The notes: generated by a model from the sequence alone, not told the origin. Shown: positions 17,680-25,918, counted from the stretch's first letter. The stretch is 64,000 bases of DNA from Nakamurella aerolata (GCF_013002705.1 NZ_JABEND010000014.1:27102-91101), one strand, 5' to 3'. A program made the numbers and translations.

Positions 17680-18414
17680 TCAGGCGTCGCAGTCGCGCGG
17701 CTGCGCCGAGCCGGCGGCCGCCACCCCGACCCGCAACCCGGAGCCCTCGTCGATCAGCGGCCAGGTCAGTCGCCAGTCGGTGCAGCTGGAAGTCCCGTCG
17801 AACGACTTCTCAGGGTCCTGGCGCGAGCGCAGCGAGAACACCACCTGACGCGGTTCGTCATGCACCTCCTCGATCACGATCTCGGTGTCGACGGTGCTCG
17901 AATACTCGTCCCACCAACGGCTTTCATCGATCTTCTCCGGCTGCTCCGAGGTGACGGTCTCGGCCCAGCCGGCGTAGTCGTGGGTGTTGATCGCGTTGAA
18001 GTGCTGCTGCAGCAGGTCGCGGACCGCCGCGGCGCCCGGCTGGTCGGCCGTCTGCTGGTCGGCGAAGCGCACCTGCGTGGACTCACCGCCCTCGGTCGGC
18101 ACATCGACCGGCGGCTCCTGCGCACTCGAGGCGGCGGACGACGACTGCGCCGCCGATGGCTGCGCTGACGGCCCCGCCGACTGCTGACCCGAGGCGCCGA
18201 CCCCCGCGCCAGGGCCGCCGGAGCTGGCCGGCGGCGGGCCGGACGGGCCGGGTGGCCGGGGTCCGGAGGTTGGCGTCGTATCGATCGACTGGGCGGCGGC
18301 GACCGTGCTGTCGGTCCCCCGGTCGCGCCCGATCAGGTACGCCGACGCGCCGACGATGCCCGCGCACAACACCAGAATGACGCTGAGCAGCACCGTCAGC
18401 GATGCCTTGTTCAT
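17680..18414 (-). CDS. Membrane-anchored protein with NTF2-like extracytoplasmic domain
   Basis: This 244-residue protein has one N-terminal membrane segment (about residues 5-27, LTVLLSVILVLCAGIVGASAYLIG), a Pro/Ser/Gly/Ala-rich linker to about residue 115, and a C-terminal domain. The domain contains RDLLQQHFNAINTHDYAGW, the opening helix pattern of NTF2-like/SnoaL-like folds often found on actinomycete surface proteins. It ends with a disulfide-capable pair (TSSCTDW and RDCDA). No catalytic function is evident. It is on the same strand as the GH3 lipoprotein 217 nt downstream, and both act outside the membrane. Confidence 0.7.
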   Translation of the reverse strand: MNKASLTVLLSVILVLCAGIVGASAYLIGRDRGTDSTVAAAQSIDTTPTSGPRPPGPSGPPPASSGGPGAGVGASGQQSAGPSAQPSAAQSSSAASSAQEPPVDVPTEGGESTQVRFADQQTADQPGAAAVRDLLQQHFNAINTHDYAGWAETVTSEQPEKIDESRWWDEYSSTVDTEIVIEEVHDEPRQVVFSLRSRQDPEKSFDGTSSCTDWRLTWPLIDEGSGLRVGVAAAGSAQPRDCDA

Positions 18415-18571
18415 CGGCGGTCCGCTCCCTCGATCACCATGCCGTGGCCAACCGGCCGGCACTGCCAGCGGCGTGCTGTGCCAAGGGATTCAGGCTAGAG
18501 GACGGGCCGGCGCCGCCGGCCGAGCCGTCGCAGGCGCGGCGATACGGTTCAGCGGCGTCACAGCGGCGGGC

Positions 18572-19072
18572 TCAGCCGACCTGATGCAGCCAGGTGACCT
18601 GGGTGCCGTCGCCGGCGCGGCGATACGGTTCCAGCTCGGCGTCGATGTCGGCACCGAGCAGCTGCTGCAGTTCGTGCGCCAGCTTCTCGGCGCCGTAGCC
18701 GTGCTCCAGCAGCGCCCTGATCCGGTCCTCGCCCACCATCACGTCGCCGTTGGCGGAGGTCGTCGCGCGCCAGATGCCGCGGCCCGGCAGGTGACAGATG
18801 CGTTCACCGTCGCTGCCGGCGCTGGGCTCCTCGGTGACCTCGAACCGCAGCATCGGCCACGCCTTGAGGGCATTGGCGAGCTGGCCGCCGGTGCCGGGGG
18901 CGCCCGTCCAACTGAGGTCGGTGCGGAGCTGACCAGGCGCTGCCGCCTGGGGGGTCCAGTGCAACGCCACCCGGTCGCCCAGAACGGACGACAAAGCCCA
19001 CTCGGCGTGCGGGCAGATCGCTGCCGGCGCCGAGTGGACGTACACCACGCCCCGGCCCATCGCTTCGCCCAT
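18572..19072 (-). CDS. DUF3145 family protein
   Basis: This is a 166-residue cytoplasmic protein of a family restricted to actinomycetes. The conserved start GVVYVHSAPAAICPHAEWAL is present, followed by TDLSWTGAPGTGGQLANALK and a C-terminal EDRIRALLEHG segment. In Streptomyces a DUF3145 gene lies directly downstream of fabF, so a link to fatty-acid synthesis is plausible; here it is about 4 kb beyond accD on the other strand. Its biochemical role is unknown. The ATG at 19072 has a GGAGG at 6-nt spacing, which decides it over the internal ATG at 19060. Confidence 0.85.
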   Translation of the reverse strand: MGEAMGRGVVYVHSAPAAICPHAEWALSSVLGDRVALHWTPQAAAPGQLRTDLSWTGAPGTGGQLANALKAWPMLRFEVTEEPSAGSDGERICHLPGRGIWRATTSANGDVMVGEDRIRALLEHGYGAEKLAHELQQLLGADIDAELEPYRRAGDGTQVTWLHQVG

Positions 19073-19168
19073 CGGACACCTCCGCCTTGTCGTCTGCTCC
19101 TGCGTCTTCCCCAACGTGGAGCAGCGTGCGGATGCCGCGACGAGATTCGTCAGGCCCGTGCATGCCGT

Positions 19169-19202
19169 ATCAAGTTGTCTTCATGATCAAGTTGTCTTCA
19201 TG
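19169..19202. repeat. Tandem 17-bp repeat
   Basis: ATCAAGTTGTCTTCATG is repeated exactly twice, at 19169-19185 and 19186-19202. It is AT-rich compared with its surroundings and lies in a divergent promoter region, so it could be part of a promoter or an operator. Confidence 0.85.
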
Positions 19203-19325
19203 CGGTTACTCGCGGGCGCTCCGCAACCAGCGGGCACACCGTGACCATTGTGCACCTTGTGACGGCTGAATACCAGCGTTGCGGCGCGATCGCCGGTAGA
19301 CTCGCCCGCGGAGCCCAGCGATCGG

Positions 19326-19371
19326 GCTCGCGGACGAGGGAGCAGTACCCGCACCACGACAAGACTGACTC
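19326..19371 (+). promoter_or_regulatory. Guanidine-III (ykkC-III) riboswitch
   Basis: The conserved blocks of the ykkC-III motif appear in order: CGGACGAGG at 19331-19339, GTACCC at 19345-19350 and GACAAGAC at 19358-19365. One helix can form between GCGG at 19330-19333 and CCGC at 19349-19352. A pseudoknotting helix can form between GAGCAGT at 19340-19346 and ACTGACTC at 19364-19371, with one bulged base. AGAAGGG at 19372-19378, the ribosome site of the first SMR gene, follows at once. Guanidine binding would therefore be expected to free or expose translation start signals. Known members of this class precede small multidrug-resistance guanidinium exporters, exactly as here. Confidence 0.85.
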
Positions 19372-19387
19372 AGAAGGGCCATCAGTC

Positions 19388-19702
19388 ATGGCGTGGATCA
19401 TCTTGATCGTTTCGGGGATGTTGGAGGCGGTGTGGGCCGCCGCGCTGTCGGAGTCGAACGGATTCCGGCGCAAGGGCCCGACCATCCTGTTTCTGGTGGC
19501 GTTGGCGGCCAGCATGGCCGGCCTGGCCTTGGCGATGCGCACCCTGCCCACCGGCACCGCATATGCCGTCTGGGTCGGCATCGGCGCAACACTCACCGTG
19601 CTCTGGGGATTCGTCACCGGGCAGGAGCGGCCGACGGTGTTGCGCGGTCTGCTGATCCTGCTGCTGGTCGGCTCCGTCATCGGGCTGAAGGTGGTGAGCT
19701 GA
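19388..19702 (+). CDS. SMR family transporter, Gdx/SugE-like, subunit 1
   Basis: This 104-residue protein has four transmembrane helices. It carries the essential SMR glutamate in the first helix (SGMLEAVWAAALSESNGF, Glu13) and the GTAYAVWVGIGA motif of helix 3. The sequence around the glutamate, EAVWA followed by NGF, resembles the Gdx guanidinium exporters more than the EmrE drug exporters. The longer open frame upstream would run through the riboswitch, so the ATG at 19388 is the start. The stop is followed one base later by a second SMR gene, indicating a co-translated pair that may form a heterodimer like YkkC/YkkD. Confidence 0.9.
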   Translation: MAWIILIVSGMLEAVWAAALSESNGFRRKGPTILFLVALAASMAGLALAMRTLPTGTAYAVWVGIGATLTVLWGFVTGQERPTVLRGLLILLLVGSVIGLKVVS

Positions 19703-19703
19703 C

Positions 19704-20066
19704 ATGGCATGGCTGATCCTGTTGCTCAGCGCCATCTGCGAAGCGGTGTGGGCGACGGCGCTCGGCGAGTCCCATGGATTCTCGGAGCCGCTGCCCACGG
19801 TCATCTTCTTTGTCGCGCTGGCGGCCAGCATGATCGGGCTGGGCTGGGCGGTGCGGCACATCCCGATCGGTACCGCCTATGCGGTGTGGGTCGGTGTCGG
19901 GGCCGCGCTGACCGTGAGCTACGCGATGATCACCGGCGCCGAAACCGTCTCGGTCGGCAAAATCATCTTCATCAGCGGCATCGTGCTCGCCGTGGTCGGG
20001 CTGAAGCTCGCACCCGAGCCGAAGGCGCCACGGCGGGCCGAACAGCCCGCGGAACCTCGCGACTGA
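19704..20066 (+). CDS. SMR family transporter, Gdx/SugE-like, subunit 2
   Basis: This 120-residue four-helix SMR protein is a paralogue of the preceding gene. It has Glu13 in LSAICEAVWATALGESHGF and GTAYAVWVGVGA in helix 3. A charged tail of about 17 residues follows helix 4 and is absent from subunit 1; this length difference between partners is usual for paired SMR proteins. Two-gene SMR sets commonly insert in opposite orientations and function together. Export of guanidinium coupled to proton import is inferred from the guanidine-III riboswitch upstream. Confidence 0.9.
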   Translation: MAWLILLLSAICEAVWATALGESHGFSEPLPTVIFFVALAASMIGLGWAVRHIPIGTAYAVWVGVGAALTVSYAMITGAETVSVGKIIFISGIVLAVVGLKLAPEPKAPRRAEQPAEPRD

Positions 20067-20147
20067 CGGTCGATTCCGGCTGCGGCGCAAGCGGTTCCCA
20101 CGAGCCCGGCGATCAGCGGCGCCGACCGGCAGTCTTGACGCTCCGCC

Positions 20148-20546
20148 TCAGGGCATGGTGGCTAGCGCCTCATCGATGTCGCACAGATGGCCGCCGGTGC
20201 TCATCGCGGCAATGGCGCGTTTGAGCGCTTCGACGCGCTGCTCGGCCTCCGTGACGATGTGGTCGGCGATCCTGCTCCACTCCTCTGGCTGTGGCTGCGG
20301 CGGCAGAGCATCGAAGGTCTCGGCGATTTCTTTCACGGTAAGGCCGACGCGTTGGGCGAGCTTGGCCACCTTGATGCGGCATGAGGCATCTGAGGCGAAC
20401 CGGCGCTGATTGCCCGCGGTGCGCTGTGCGCGAATCACGCCGTGGCGTTCATAAAAGCGCACGGCCGACGGTGCGACCCCACTCTGGGCGGCAACCTCGC
20501 TCACCGTCAGCCCGGACTCGGTTCCGATCACCGTTGTGACGCTCAT
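20148..20546 (-). CDS. MerR family transcriptional regulator
   Basis: This 132-residue regulator has a MerR winged helix (about residues 12-80: LTVSEVAAQSGVAPSAVRFYERHGVI) and a dimerisation helix, and resembles SoxR in overall shape. The SoxR iron-sulfur motif is missing: only scattered cysteines remain (SDASC and HLCDID), so it senses something else. It is transcribed divergently from an MFS gene, with 63 nt between the starts. That gap holds a dyad with suitable promoter spacing, so it probably controls the transporter. Confidence 0.88.
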   Translation of the reverse strand: MSVTTVIGTESGLTVSEVAAQSGVAPSAVRFYERHGVIRAQRTAGNQRRFASDASCRIKVAKLAQRVGLTVKEIAETFDALPPQPQPEEWSRIADHIVTEAEQRVEALKRAIAAMSTGGHLCDIDEALATMP

Positions 20547-20572
20547 GCCTGCAATGTGACACACCGGGCTGT

Positions 20573-20602
20573 TGACTTCAACATTTGTTCAACTTCTAGC
20601 GT
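20573..20602 (+). promoter_or_regulatory. Candidate MerR-type promoter/operator for the MFS gene
   Basis: TTGACT (-35-like, starting at about 20574) and TCTAGC (-10-like) are separated by 17 nt. Between them lies the dyad GTTGACTTCAAC with a further GTTCAAC half-site. MerR regulators bind dyads located between the -35 and -10 hexamers. Confidence 0.45.
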
Positions 20603-20609
20603 TCCAGGG

Positions 20610-22013
20610 ATGACCCCCTCCGCAGCCCCACCGACGCCATCCAGCACCCGAGCCGCAACCGGCCAGGGAGGCGTGATCGTCGTGCTCGCCGGCGGCATGC
20701 TGCTGCAAGCCATGAACATCTACCTGACCAGCGCACTGATGCCCAGCATCGTGACCGACATCGGCGGGGAGAACTACTACGCCTGGGTCACCACGGTCTT
20801 CATCGTCGCGAGCGTGGCAGCGACGATGGCCGTGCCGACCGTGCTCGGCCGTCTCGGTTCTCGTGTCTCCTACCTCGTCGCGGGCGGAGCGTTCGGCATC
20901 GGCAGCGCGATCGCTGCGGCGGCACCGACGATGGAACTGCTGCTCGTTGGCCGCCTGGTCCAAGGCGTCGGCGGCGGCATGCTGTCCGGCTTGGCCTTTG
21001 CGCTGATCCGGTCCGCCCTCCCCGAGCAGTCCTGGGGCAAGGGCACCGCGATCATCTCGGCGATGTTCGGGATCGGCACGCTCACCGGCCCCACCATCGG
21101 TGGCGCCTTCGCACAGTTCGATGCCTGGCGATTGGCCTTCGGCGTGGTCGCGGTCGTCGCTGTCGGACTCGGTATCGCTGCGACCTCGGTCCTGCCCCCT
21201 TCGCCCCGTTCGGAGACCGCGAGCAGGCTGCCGTGGTCGTCGTTGCTGGTGCTCACCGCCGCGGTCGCAGCGTTGAGCGTGGCCGGCGTCGTCCCCGGCT
21301 GGTGGTTCTGGGTCGCTGTGACCGTAGGAACCGCGCTGGTCATCGCGTTCGTGGCCGTCGACCGCGCCACCAGATCAGGTGTGCTGCCGGCGATCACCTA
21401 CCGCGCCGGGTCGTTGAAGTGGCTCTACATCGCTCTCGCGCTGACCACAACGGTGACGGTCAGCGAGGCGTTCACCCCGCTGTTCGGTCAGCGCATCTTC
21501 ACCCTCGTGCCGTTCGCGGCGGGTTTCCTCGGTGCGACGGTCTCCGCGGGTTGGTCAGTTGCAGCACTCGCGAGCGCTCGCGTCAAGCGCCGACGCGATC
21601 AGCAACGGTTGGCACTTGCTGGCCCGGCGATCACTACCGTCGCGATGCTCGTCCTGGTTCTGTTGCAGTTCGTCCCCGCGACGCCGTTGGCGCTGACCGG
21701 CTGGATCATCGCATTGGTCGTCGCCGGAGCAGGCACGGGTCTTTCCAATCCCCACCTGTCCGTGTGGGTGATGTCCAGCGTCCCCAACGACGCCGATGAT
21801 GCGAAGGCCGCCGCCGCGATCCCGGTCGCCAGCATGATTGGGCAGGCCATCGTCGCAGCCCTCGGCGGCACCGTCGTGAATGCCGGGTTGTCCTCGTATC
21901 AGCACGCAGCAAGCAACCTGTTCATCCTGCTCGGCATTGTCGCGTTGCTGGGCCACTTCGCCGTTCGCGCGTCCACCCGCCGCCAGCCCCAGTTCGGGGG
22001 CAACCGCGACTGA
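20610..22013 (+). CDS. MFS transporter
   Basis: This 467-residue polytopic membrane protein of the major facilitator superfamily has about 12-14 helices. The first helix begins after a polar 20-residue N-terminus (GGVIVVLAGGMLLQAMNIY), and motif-A and motif-C-like sequences LGRLGSRVSYLVAGG and GPTIGGAFAQFDAWRLAF are present. The fold resembles DHA2-like drug exporters. The ATG at 20610 starts just after the dyad region; the frame upstream of it is open only by chance. The divergent MerR gene suggests induction by a small molecule, probably the exported one. Confidence 0.88.
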   Translation: MTPSAAPPTPSSTRAATGQGGVIVVLAGGMLLQAMNIYLTSALMPSIVTDIGGENYYAWVTTVFIVASVAATMAVPTVLGRLGSRVSYLVAGGAFGIGSAIAAAAPTMELLLVGRLVQGVGGGMLSGLAFALIRSALPEQSWGKGTAIISAMFGIGTLTGPTIGGAFAQFDAWRLAFGVVAVVAVGLGIAATSVLPPSPRSETASRLPWSSLLVLTAAVAALSVAGVVPGWWFWVAVTVGTALVIAFVAVDRATRSGVLPAITYRAGSLKWLYIALALTTTVTVSEAFTPLFGQRIFTLVPFAAGFLGATVSAGWSVAALASARVKRRRDQQRLALAGPAITTVAMLVLVLLQFVPATPLALTGWIIALVVAGAGTGLSNPHLSVWVMSSVPNDADDAKAAAAIPVASMIGQAIVAALGGTVVNAGLSSYQHAASNLFILLGIVALLGHFAVRASTRRQPQFGGNRD

Positions 22014-22162
22014 CAGCAACGTGCCCCTCTGGGTCAAGCTGGTGTGCCCGCAGTCCTTATGCGCGCACCCGGTTTCCACGCGGTCCCGAGCGACCCCCCG
22101 CGCGCAGCGGCCCACCATGAAACAGCCGGCAAGGCATCAGCCGACGCAATACCTCGGTCTGG

Positions 22163-22237
22163 TGGGGCGACTGGGGCTCGAACCCAGGACCTGACGGATT
22201 ATGAGTCCGCTGCTCTGACCAACTGAGCTACCGCCCC
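22163..22237 (-). tRNA. tRNA with anticodon CAT (Met or Ile2)
   Basis: This is a 75-nt cloverleaf on the minus strand. It has acceptor GGGGCGG/TCGCCCC, D stem GCTC/GAGC, anticodon stem GCGGA/TCCGT with loop CTCATAA, and T arm CTGGG-TTCGAGC-CCCAG. The CCA end is encoded at 22160-22162. CAT is shared by elongator tRNA-Met and by tRNA-Ile2, whose C34 is converted to lysidine. The loop is the elongator type, so it is not the initiator. I cannot separate Met from Ile2 by eye. Confidence 0.92.
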
Positions 22238-22416
22238 GCAGGCACCCTACCCAGCGCCGCGCACCGGGCTTGTCCCTGCCCGCGTCTCTGCCCGTGTCCC
22301 CCTCCCGTCTGGCTGGCCGGCGGTGGCAAACCCCGTACCGACCACGCTCGCCGGTGGGCTACCATTGTTGAGCGCTGCGACGGCCGATGGAGGCCGGCAA
22401 CGTCGGCGCAGAACGG

Positions 22417-22489
<73 letters not shown>

Positions 22490-22600
22490 CTTCGCTCGGC
22501 AGCACTACGCCGCTGAGCACCCACGGCCCGCCGCTCACCCGAGCCGCGGGCCGTTGTGCTGAGCGAGCTGGCCGTGGAACTACCGGTGAAAGGGGCTTCG

Positions 22601-23014
22601 ATGATCGGTCACCGGCACCGCGCGGTGGTTGCCGCCGTCGGAGCGCTGCTGCTCGCCTCGCTCGCGGCCTGCACCACCAGCCCCACCGGCGCTCGGTCGG
22701 ACTGCGTGCCGGCGCCCAAGGCCACCGACTGGTTGATCGGCGAACTCCGCACCGGCGTCACCGTCGAAGACCAACCCCAAGCCGTCAGCGCCCCGGCATT
22801 CGGCGACATGTATGCGGTGGCCATGCATCTGCGGCAGCCTGACGGCCAGCAGGTGACGGCGGTTTTCGCGATGAACGCACTGGACGGTCCCGCAAAGGTG
22901 TACGCCGTGAATCCCCCGGCCCAGGACAACGCTCAGCTGCCATCAGCCGCCAGCTTCGGCATGTCGGATGCGTCAGCCGGCGCCCGCAGCGCGATCCGCT
23001 GCCTGGATTCCTGA
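22601..23014 (+). CDS. Putative lipoprotein of unknown function
   Basis: This 137-residue protein has a short basic start (MIGHRHR), a hydrophobic segment and the lipobox SLAAC, giving lipidation at Cys24. The mature part of about 113 residues contains one further cysteine pair (RSDCVP and AIRCLD) that could form a disulfide. The mature sequence does not match a family I know. AAAGGGG lies about 8 nt before the ATG. It stands alone after the tRNA-Asn gene. Confidence 0.7.
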   Translation: MIGHRHRAVVAAVGALLLASLAACTTSPTGARSDCVPAPKATDWLIGELRTGVTVEDQPQAVSAPAFGDMYAVAMHLRQPDGQQVTAVFAMNALDGPAKVYAVNPPAQDNAQLPSAASFGMSDASAGARSAIRCLDS

Positions 23015-23074
23015 CGCCCGCCCTCAGCCTGCCACCGGCTGCGAGCCGAGCAAGCCGGTGGTGCGAGTTTCAAA

Positions 23075-23152
23075 TGTCCGAAAGTGGCTTCTCGTTCGGG
23101 CTTTGCCGCGGAGCCCCGCGGCGAACTCGCGACGAGAAGCCACTTTCGGACA
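23075..23152. repeat. 78-nt palindromic element, copy 1 (perfect 21-bp arms)
   Basis: TGTCCGAAAGTGGCTTCTCG plus T at 23075-23095 is exactly complementary to 23132-23152. The 36-nt loop itself contains a GCCGCGG-AGCC-CCGCGGC hairpin at 23105-23122. A diverged copy of the same length and layout lies at 60371-60448. It is in a spacer between convergent genes and has no T-tract. Confidence 0.9.
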
Positions 23153-23186
23153 AAAGCAGCCACGGCCCACTGCCGACGTTGGGCGC

Positions 23187-23828
23187 TCAGTCCACGCCGA
23201 TGACGCCCTGGTCGTCCACCTGACGCAGCTGCGCCGCTACCCGCTTGGCTGCGACCAGCAGTCCCGGCGCCGCGGGGTCGGCGCCGGTATCCAGTCGTAG
23301 CTGCGGCAACAGCCCGTCCCGTCCGGCCACCCGGCGCAGGCTCACCCAGCCGCCCCCACCGTGCCACGGCAGATATCGGCTGGCGGCCACCGAGCGCCGC
23401 ACCCTTGCGTGGATCTGGTCGGTCACCTTGACCGGCCGCTCCAGCGCAAAAGTCAGCGGGGCAGCATCGACGGTGAGTTCGCCGTCCCAACCCGTGTCGG
23501 CGCCGGACTGATCGCTACCAAACGTCAGCTCTCGCAACGGAATCACGGTGAGCTGCCGCGGCTGCAGCCTGGCCTTGGCAATGCGGTGCCATGGCAGCGC
23601 CGACAGCCCAGCACCGACCGCGGTCTCGCCCGCCGCCGGTTCCGCCGAGCGCTCTGCCCCTCCAGACACGTCCGGACGCAGGATCAACAGCCGCAACCTC
23701 GTCACGGTCAGCTGCACACCGTCGGTACTGCGGGCATGCGCATGCACCACTTCCTCAGGACCGAGCTCGTCGCGGACCTGCTGTGGGACAACGGAGTTCG
23801 CGGAGAACCAACGCCGCAGCAGACCCAT
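23187..23828 (-). CDS. Uncharacterised protein downstream of dnaG
   Basis: I do not recognise this 213-residue cytoplasmic protein with confidence. It has alternating beta-strands (VQLTVTRLRLLIL, KARLQPRQLTVIPL, GELTVDAAPLTFAL) and a tryptophan-histidine motif SALPWHRI that recurs as YLPWHG. This is compatible with a pleckstrin-homology-like (bPH) fold. Its ATG overlaps the dnaG stop by one base (TGATG on the minus strand), so its translation is probably coupled to primase. No catalytic motif is visible. Confidence 0.65.
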   Translation of the reverse strand: MGLLRRWFSANSVVPQQVRDELGPEEVVHAHARSTDGVQLTVTRLRLLILRPDVSGGAERSAEPAAGETAVGAGLSALPWHRIAKARLQPRQLTVIPLRELTFGSDQSGADTGWDGELTVDAAPLTFALERPVKVTDQIHARVRRSVAASRYLPWHGGGGWVSLRRVAGRDGLLPQLRLDTGADPAAPGLLVAAKRVAAQLRQVDDQGVIGVD

Positions 23829-25864
23829 CAGTCCTCTCCCCTTGCCCGCTGGGCGAGCGCCCTGCGGTAAGCCGTCATCGAGAACAGATCGGCCTGCAGG
23901 GCAGCCGCCCGCTCTCGGTCGCCCTGAGCGCTGGCCCGCTGCAGCGCCGAGCCGAGCCGCCGCTCTTCCGCAGCTGCCGCCCGTTCCGCCATTGCCGCAA
24001 GCACCCGACCGGCATAGTCGGCCGTCGGCTGGCCGTCGCGCTGGTGCGGCGGCTCAACCGCCAGCTCAGACACCAGCGACCGCAACACACCTGGGGCGAG
24101 CCGCTCGCTGACGACACCCATCCACGCCGGACCCGGCGGGGCGTCACCCGGGCCGCCCGCCGCCAGCACCCCCTCGTGCACGGCCTGGTACGCCGGGTCG
24201 GAAAACACCGTGACGGGAATGTTCGGATAGTCGGCCGCCACCAGATCCGGTTGCTGCAGAACGAGTTTCAGAACTTCGCGCTCCACCGCCGAGCGCGGGT
24301 CCCGCGGGTCGGGTCGACGCACCTGCGGCGCCTGCACCGCGGTGGCCGTTGCCTGGCCCGCGGCGATCGGTGTCGCCCCGGCGCCCGCGGAGGCGCCACC
24401 GGATGCATTCCCCACGGCGGCGCGCTGCCCCACTGCGGCGCCGCCCGGACGGGCGGTGCCGTTGGCCTGATCGGCGGCGGGCTGGCCGCGAAACGGCACC
24501 GCCGGGCGCTCCCGTTCCCGTTGCCGGGCAGAGAGAATGCGAGCCGCCTCGCGGACCTTGCCGGCCAGGTCCGACTCGGCAACGCCAAGCCAACCTGCGT
24601 ACTTGTTGACGTACTGTGCGCGCAGGTCGGGGTTCTTGATCTGAGCCAGCAGCGGGGTGACGGCCCTGGTCGCGCCAACGCGACCCTCCGGCTGCTCCAG
24701 ATCGAACTGAGCCAGCGCGCTGTCGACGGCGAACGCGAACAGCGGTGTGCGCCGGTCGACAAGGCCACGGACCGCGGCATCGCCCTTGGCCTGCCGCAGT
24801 TCGCACGGGTCCATGCCGTCCGGCGCGATCGCCACGAAGGTCTCACTGGCGAATTTCTGGTCGGACTCGAACGCCTTCAGGGCGGCCTTCTGCCCGGCCG
24901 CGTCACCGTCGAAGGTGTACACCACCTTGCCGCGCATCAGCTCGGAGTCCATCAGATATCGGCGCAGCACGCTGATGTGCTCGTCACCGAACGCGGTGCC
25001 GCAGGAGGCAACGGCAGTGGTGACGCCGGCCAGATGCATGGCCATCACGTCGGTGTAACCCTCCACCACCACAGCGGTGCGCTGTTTGGCGATGTCTCTT
25101 TTGGCCAGGTTCAAGCCGTACAGCAGCTGAGACTTCTTGAACAGCACAGTCTCTTGGGTGTTGACGTACTTGGCCTCGATCGGGTCGTCGTCGAAGAGCC
25201 GGCGCGCACCGAATCCGACAACATCGCCGGCCGCATCGGTGATCGACCACAGCAACCGGCGGTGGAAGCGGTCGATCATCCCGCGCTGACCCCGGCGCGA
25301 TACCCCTGCCTTTTCCAGCTCCTCGGCCGAAAATCCTTGCCGGATCAGTGTTTTGGTGAGCCGGTCCCAGCCACCCGGGGCGTAGCCGCAGCCGAAGCGC
25401 AGCGCGGCGGTCAGGTCGAATCCGCGTTCGGCAAGGAACGCCCGCGCCGACTCTGCCTCGTCGGCGGCGAGCTGTTCGGCGTAGAAGGCCGCCGCGGCCT
25501 TGTTGACGGCCAGCAACCGGGAACGGGTTCCGGGTTTCACGCGCGGCCCGCTACCGCCCTCCACCCGCTGCAGGACGATGCCGACCCGCTCGGCCAGCCG
25601 CTCGACCGCCTCGACGAAGCTCAGGTGTTCAATCGCGGCGACGAAGCTGAACACGTCGCCGCCCTCGCCGCAGCCGAAGCAGTGGTAGCTGCCGTGGCTG
25701 GGCCGGACGTTGAACGACGCGGTCTTTTCGTCGTGGAAGGGACAAAGACCCTTGAGGTTGCCGCCGCCGGCGGGCTTCAGCGCGACGTACTCGGCGACCA
25801 CCTGCTCGATGCGGTTGGCGTCGCGGACCCGTTCCTTGTCCGCATCCGAAATCCGTCCCGCCAC
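23828..25864 (-). CDS. dnaG: DNA primase
   Basis: DnaG synthesises RNA primers for replication. The 678-residue protein has the CHC2 zinc-binding domain with Cys41, His44, Cys62 and Cys65 (CPFH and CFGC). The TOPRIM catalytic core contains VVVEGYTDVMAMH and YTFDGDAAGQKA. A C-terminal helicase-interacting region follows a Pro/Ala/Gly-rich linker of about 90 residues (roughly 435-525) that is longer and lower in complexity than in most bacteria. Next to dgt, the order matches mycobacteria (Rv2343c-Rv2344c). Confidence 0.97.
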   Translation of the reverse strand: MAGRISDADKERVRDANRIEQVVAEYVALKPAGGGNLKGLCPFHDEKTASFNVRPSHGSYHCFGCGEGGDVFSFVAAIEHLSFVEAVERLAERVGIVLQRVEGGSGPRVKPGTRSRLLAVNKAAAAFYAEQLAADEAESARAFLAERGFDLTAALRFGCGYAPGGWDRLTKTLIRQGFSAEELEKAGVSRRGQRGMIDRFHRRLLWSITDAAGDVVGFGARRLFDDDPIEAKYVNTQETVLFKKSQLLYGLNLAKRDIAKQRTAVVVEGYTDVMAMHLAGVTTAVASCGTAFGDEHISVLRRYLMDSELMRGKVVYTFDGDAAGQKAALKAFESDQKFASETFVAIAPDGMDPCELRQAKGDAAVRGLVDRRTPLFAFAVDSALAQFDLEQPEGRVGATRAVTPLLAQIKNPDLRAQYVNKYAGWLGVAESDLAGKVREAARILSARQRERERPAVPFRGQPAADQANGTARPGGAAVGQRAAVGNASGGASAGAGATPIAAGQATATAVQAPQVRRPDPRDPRSAVEREVLKLVLQQPDLVAADYPNIPVTVFSDPAYQAVHEGVLAAGGPGDAPPGPAWMGVVSERLAPGVLRSLVSELAVEPPHQRDGQPTADYAGRVLAAMAERAAAAEERRLGSALQRASAQGDRERAAALQADLFSMTAYRRALAQRARGED

Positions 25865-25918
25865 TACAACACTCTATGCGGCCCCGGCCGGAACGTGGTT
25901 GGTTGCCCACCGCTGCCG

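Larger units (their letters stand above)
19073..19387. other. Divergent regulatory region between DUF3145 and the SMR pair
   Basis: This 315-nt spacer contains a tandem 17-bp repeat at 19169-19202 in an AT-richer patch and a guanidine-III aptamer at 19326-19371. No further reading frame is supported. Confidence 0.7.

Noticed and set aside
19220..19330. Guanidine-II (mini-ykkC) hairpins upstream of the SMR genes
   Set aside because: ACGG and ACGA occur here but not in the loops of two short GC stems; the ykkC-III motif explains the region better.
23075..23152. Rho-independent terminator
   Set aside because: There is no T-tract, and a second element of the same size occurs elsewhere; it was kept as a repeat although termination is not excluded.
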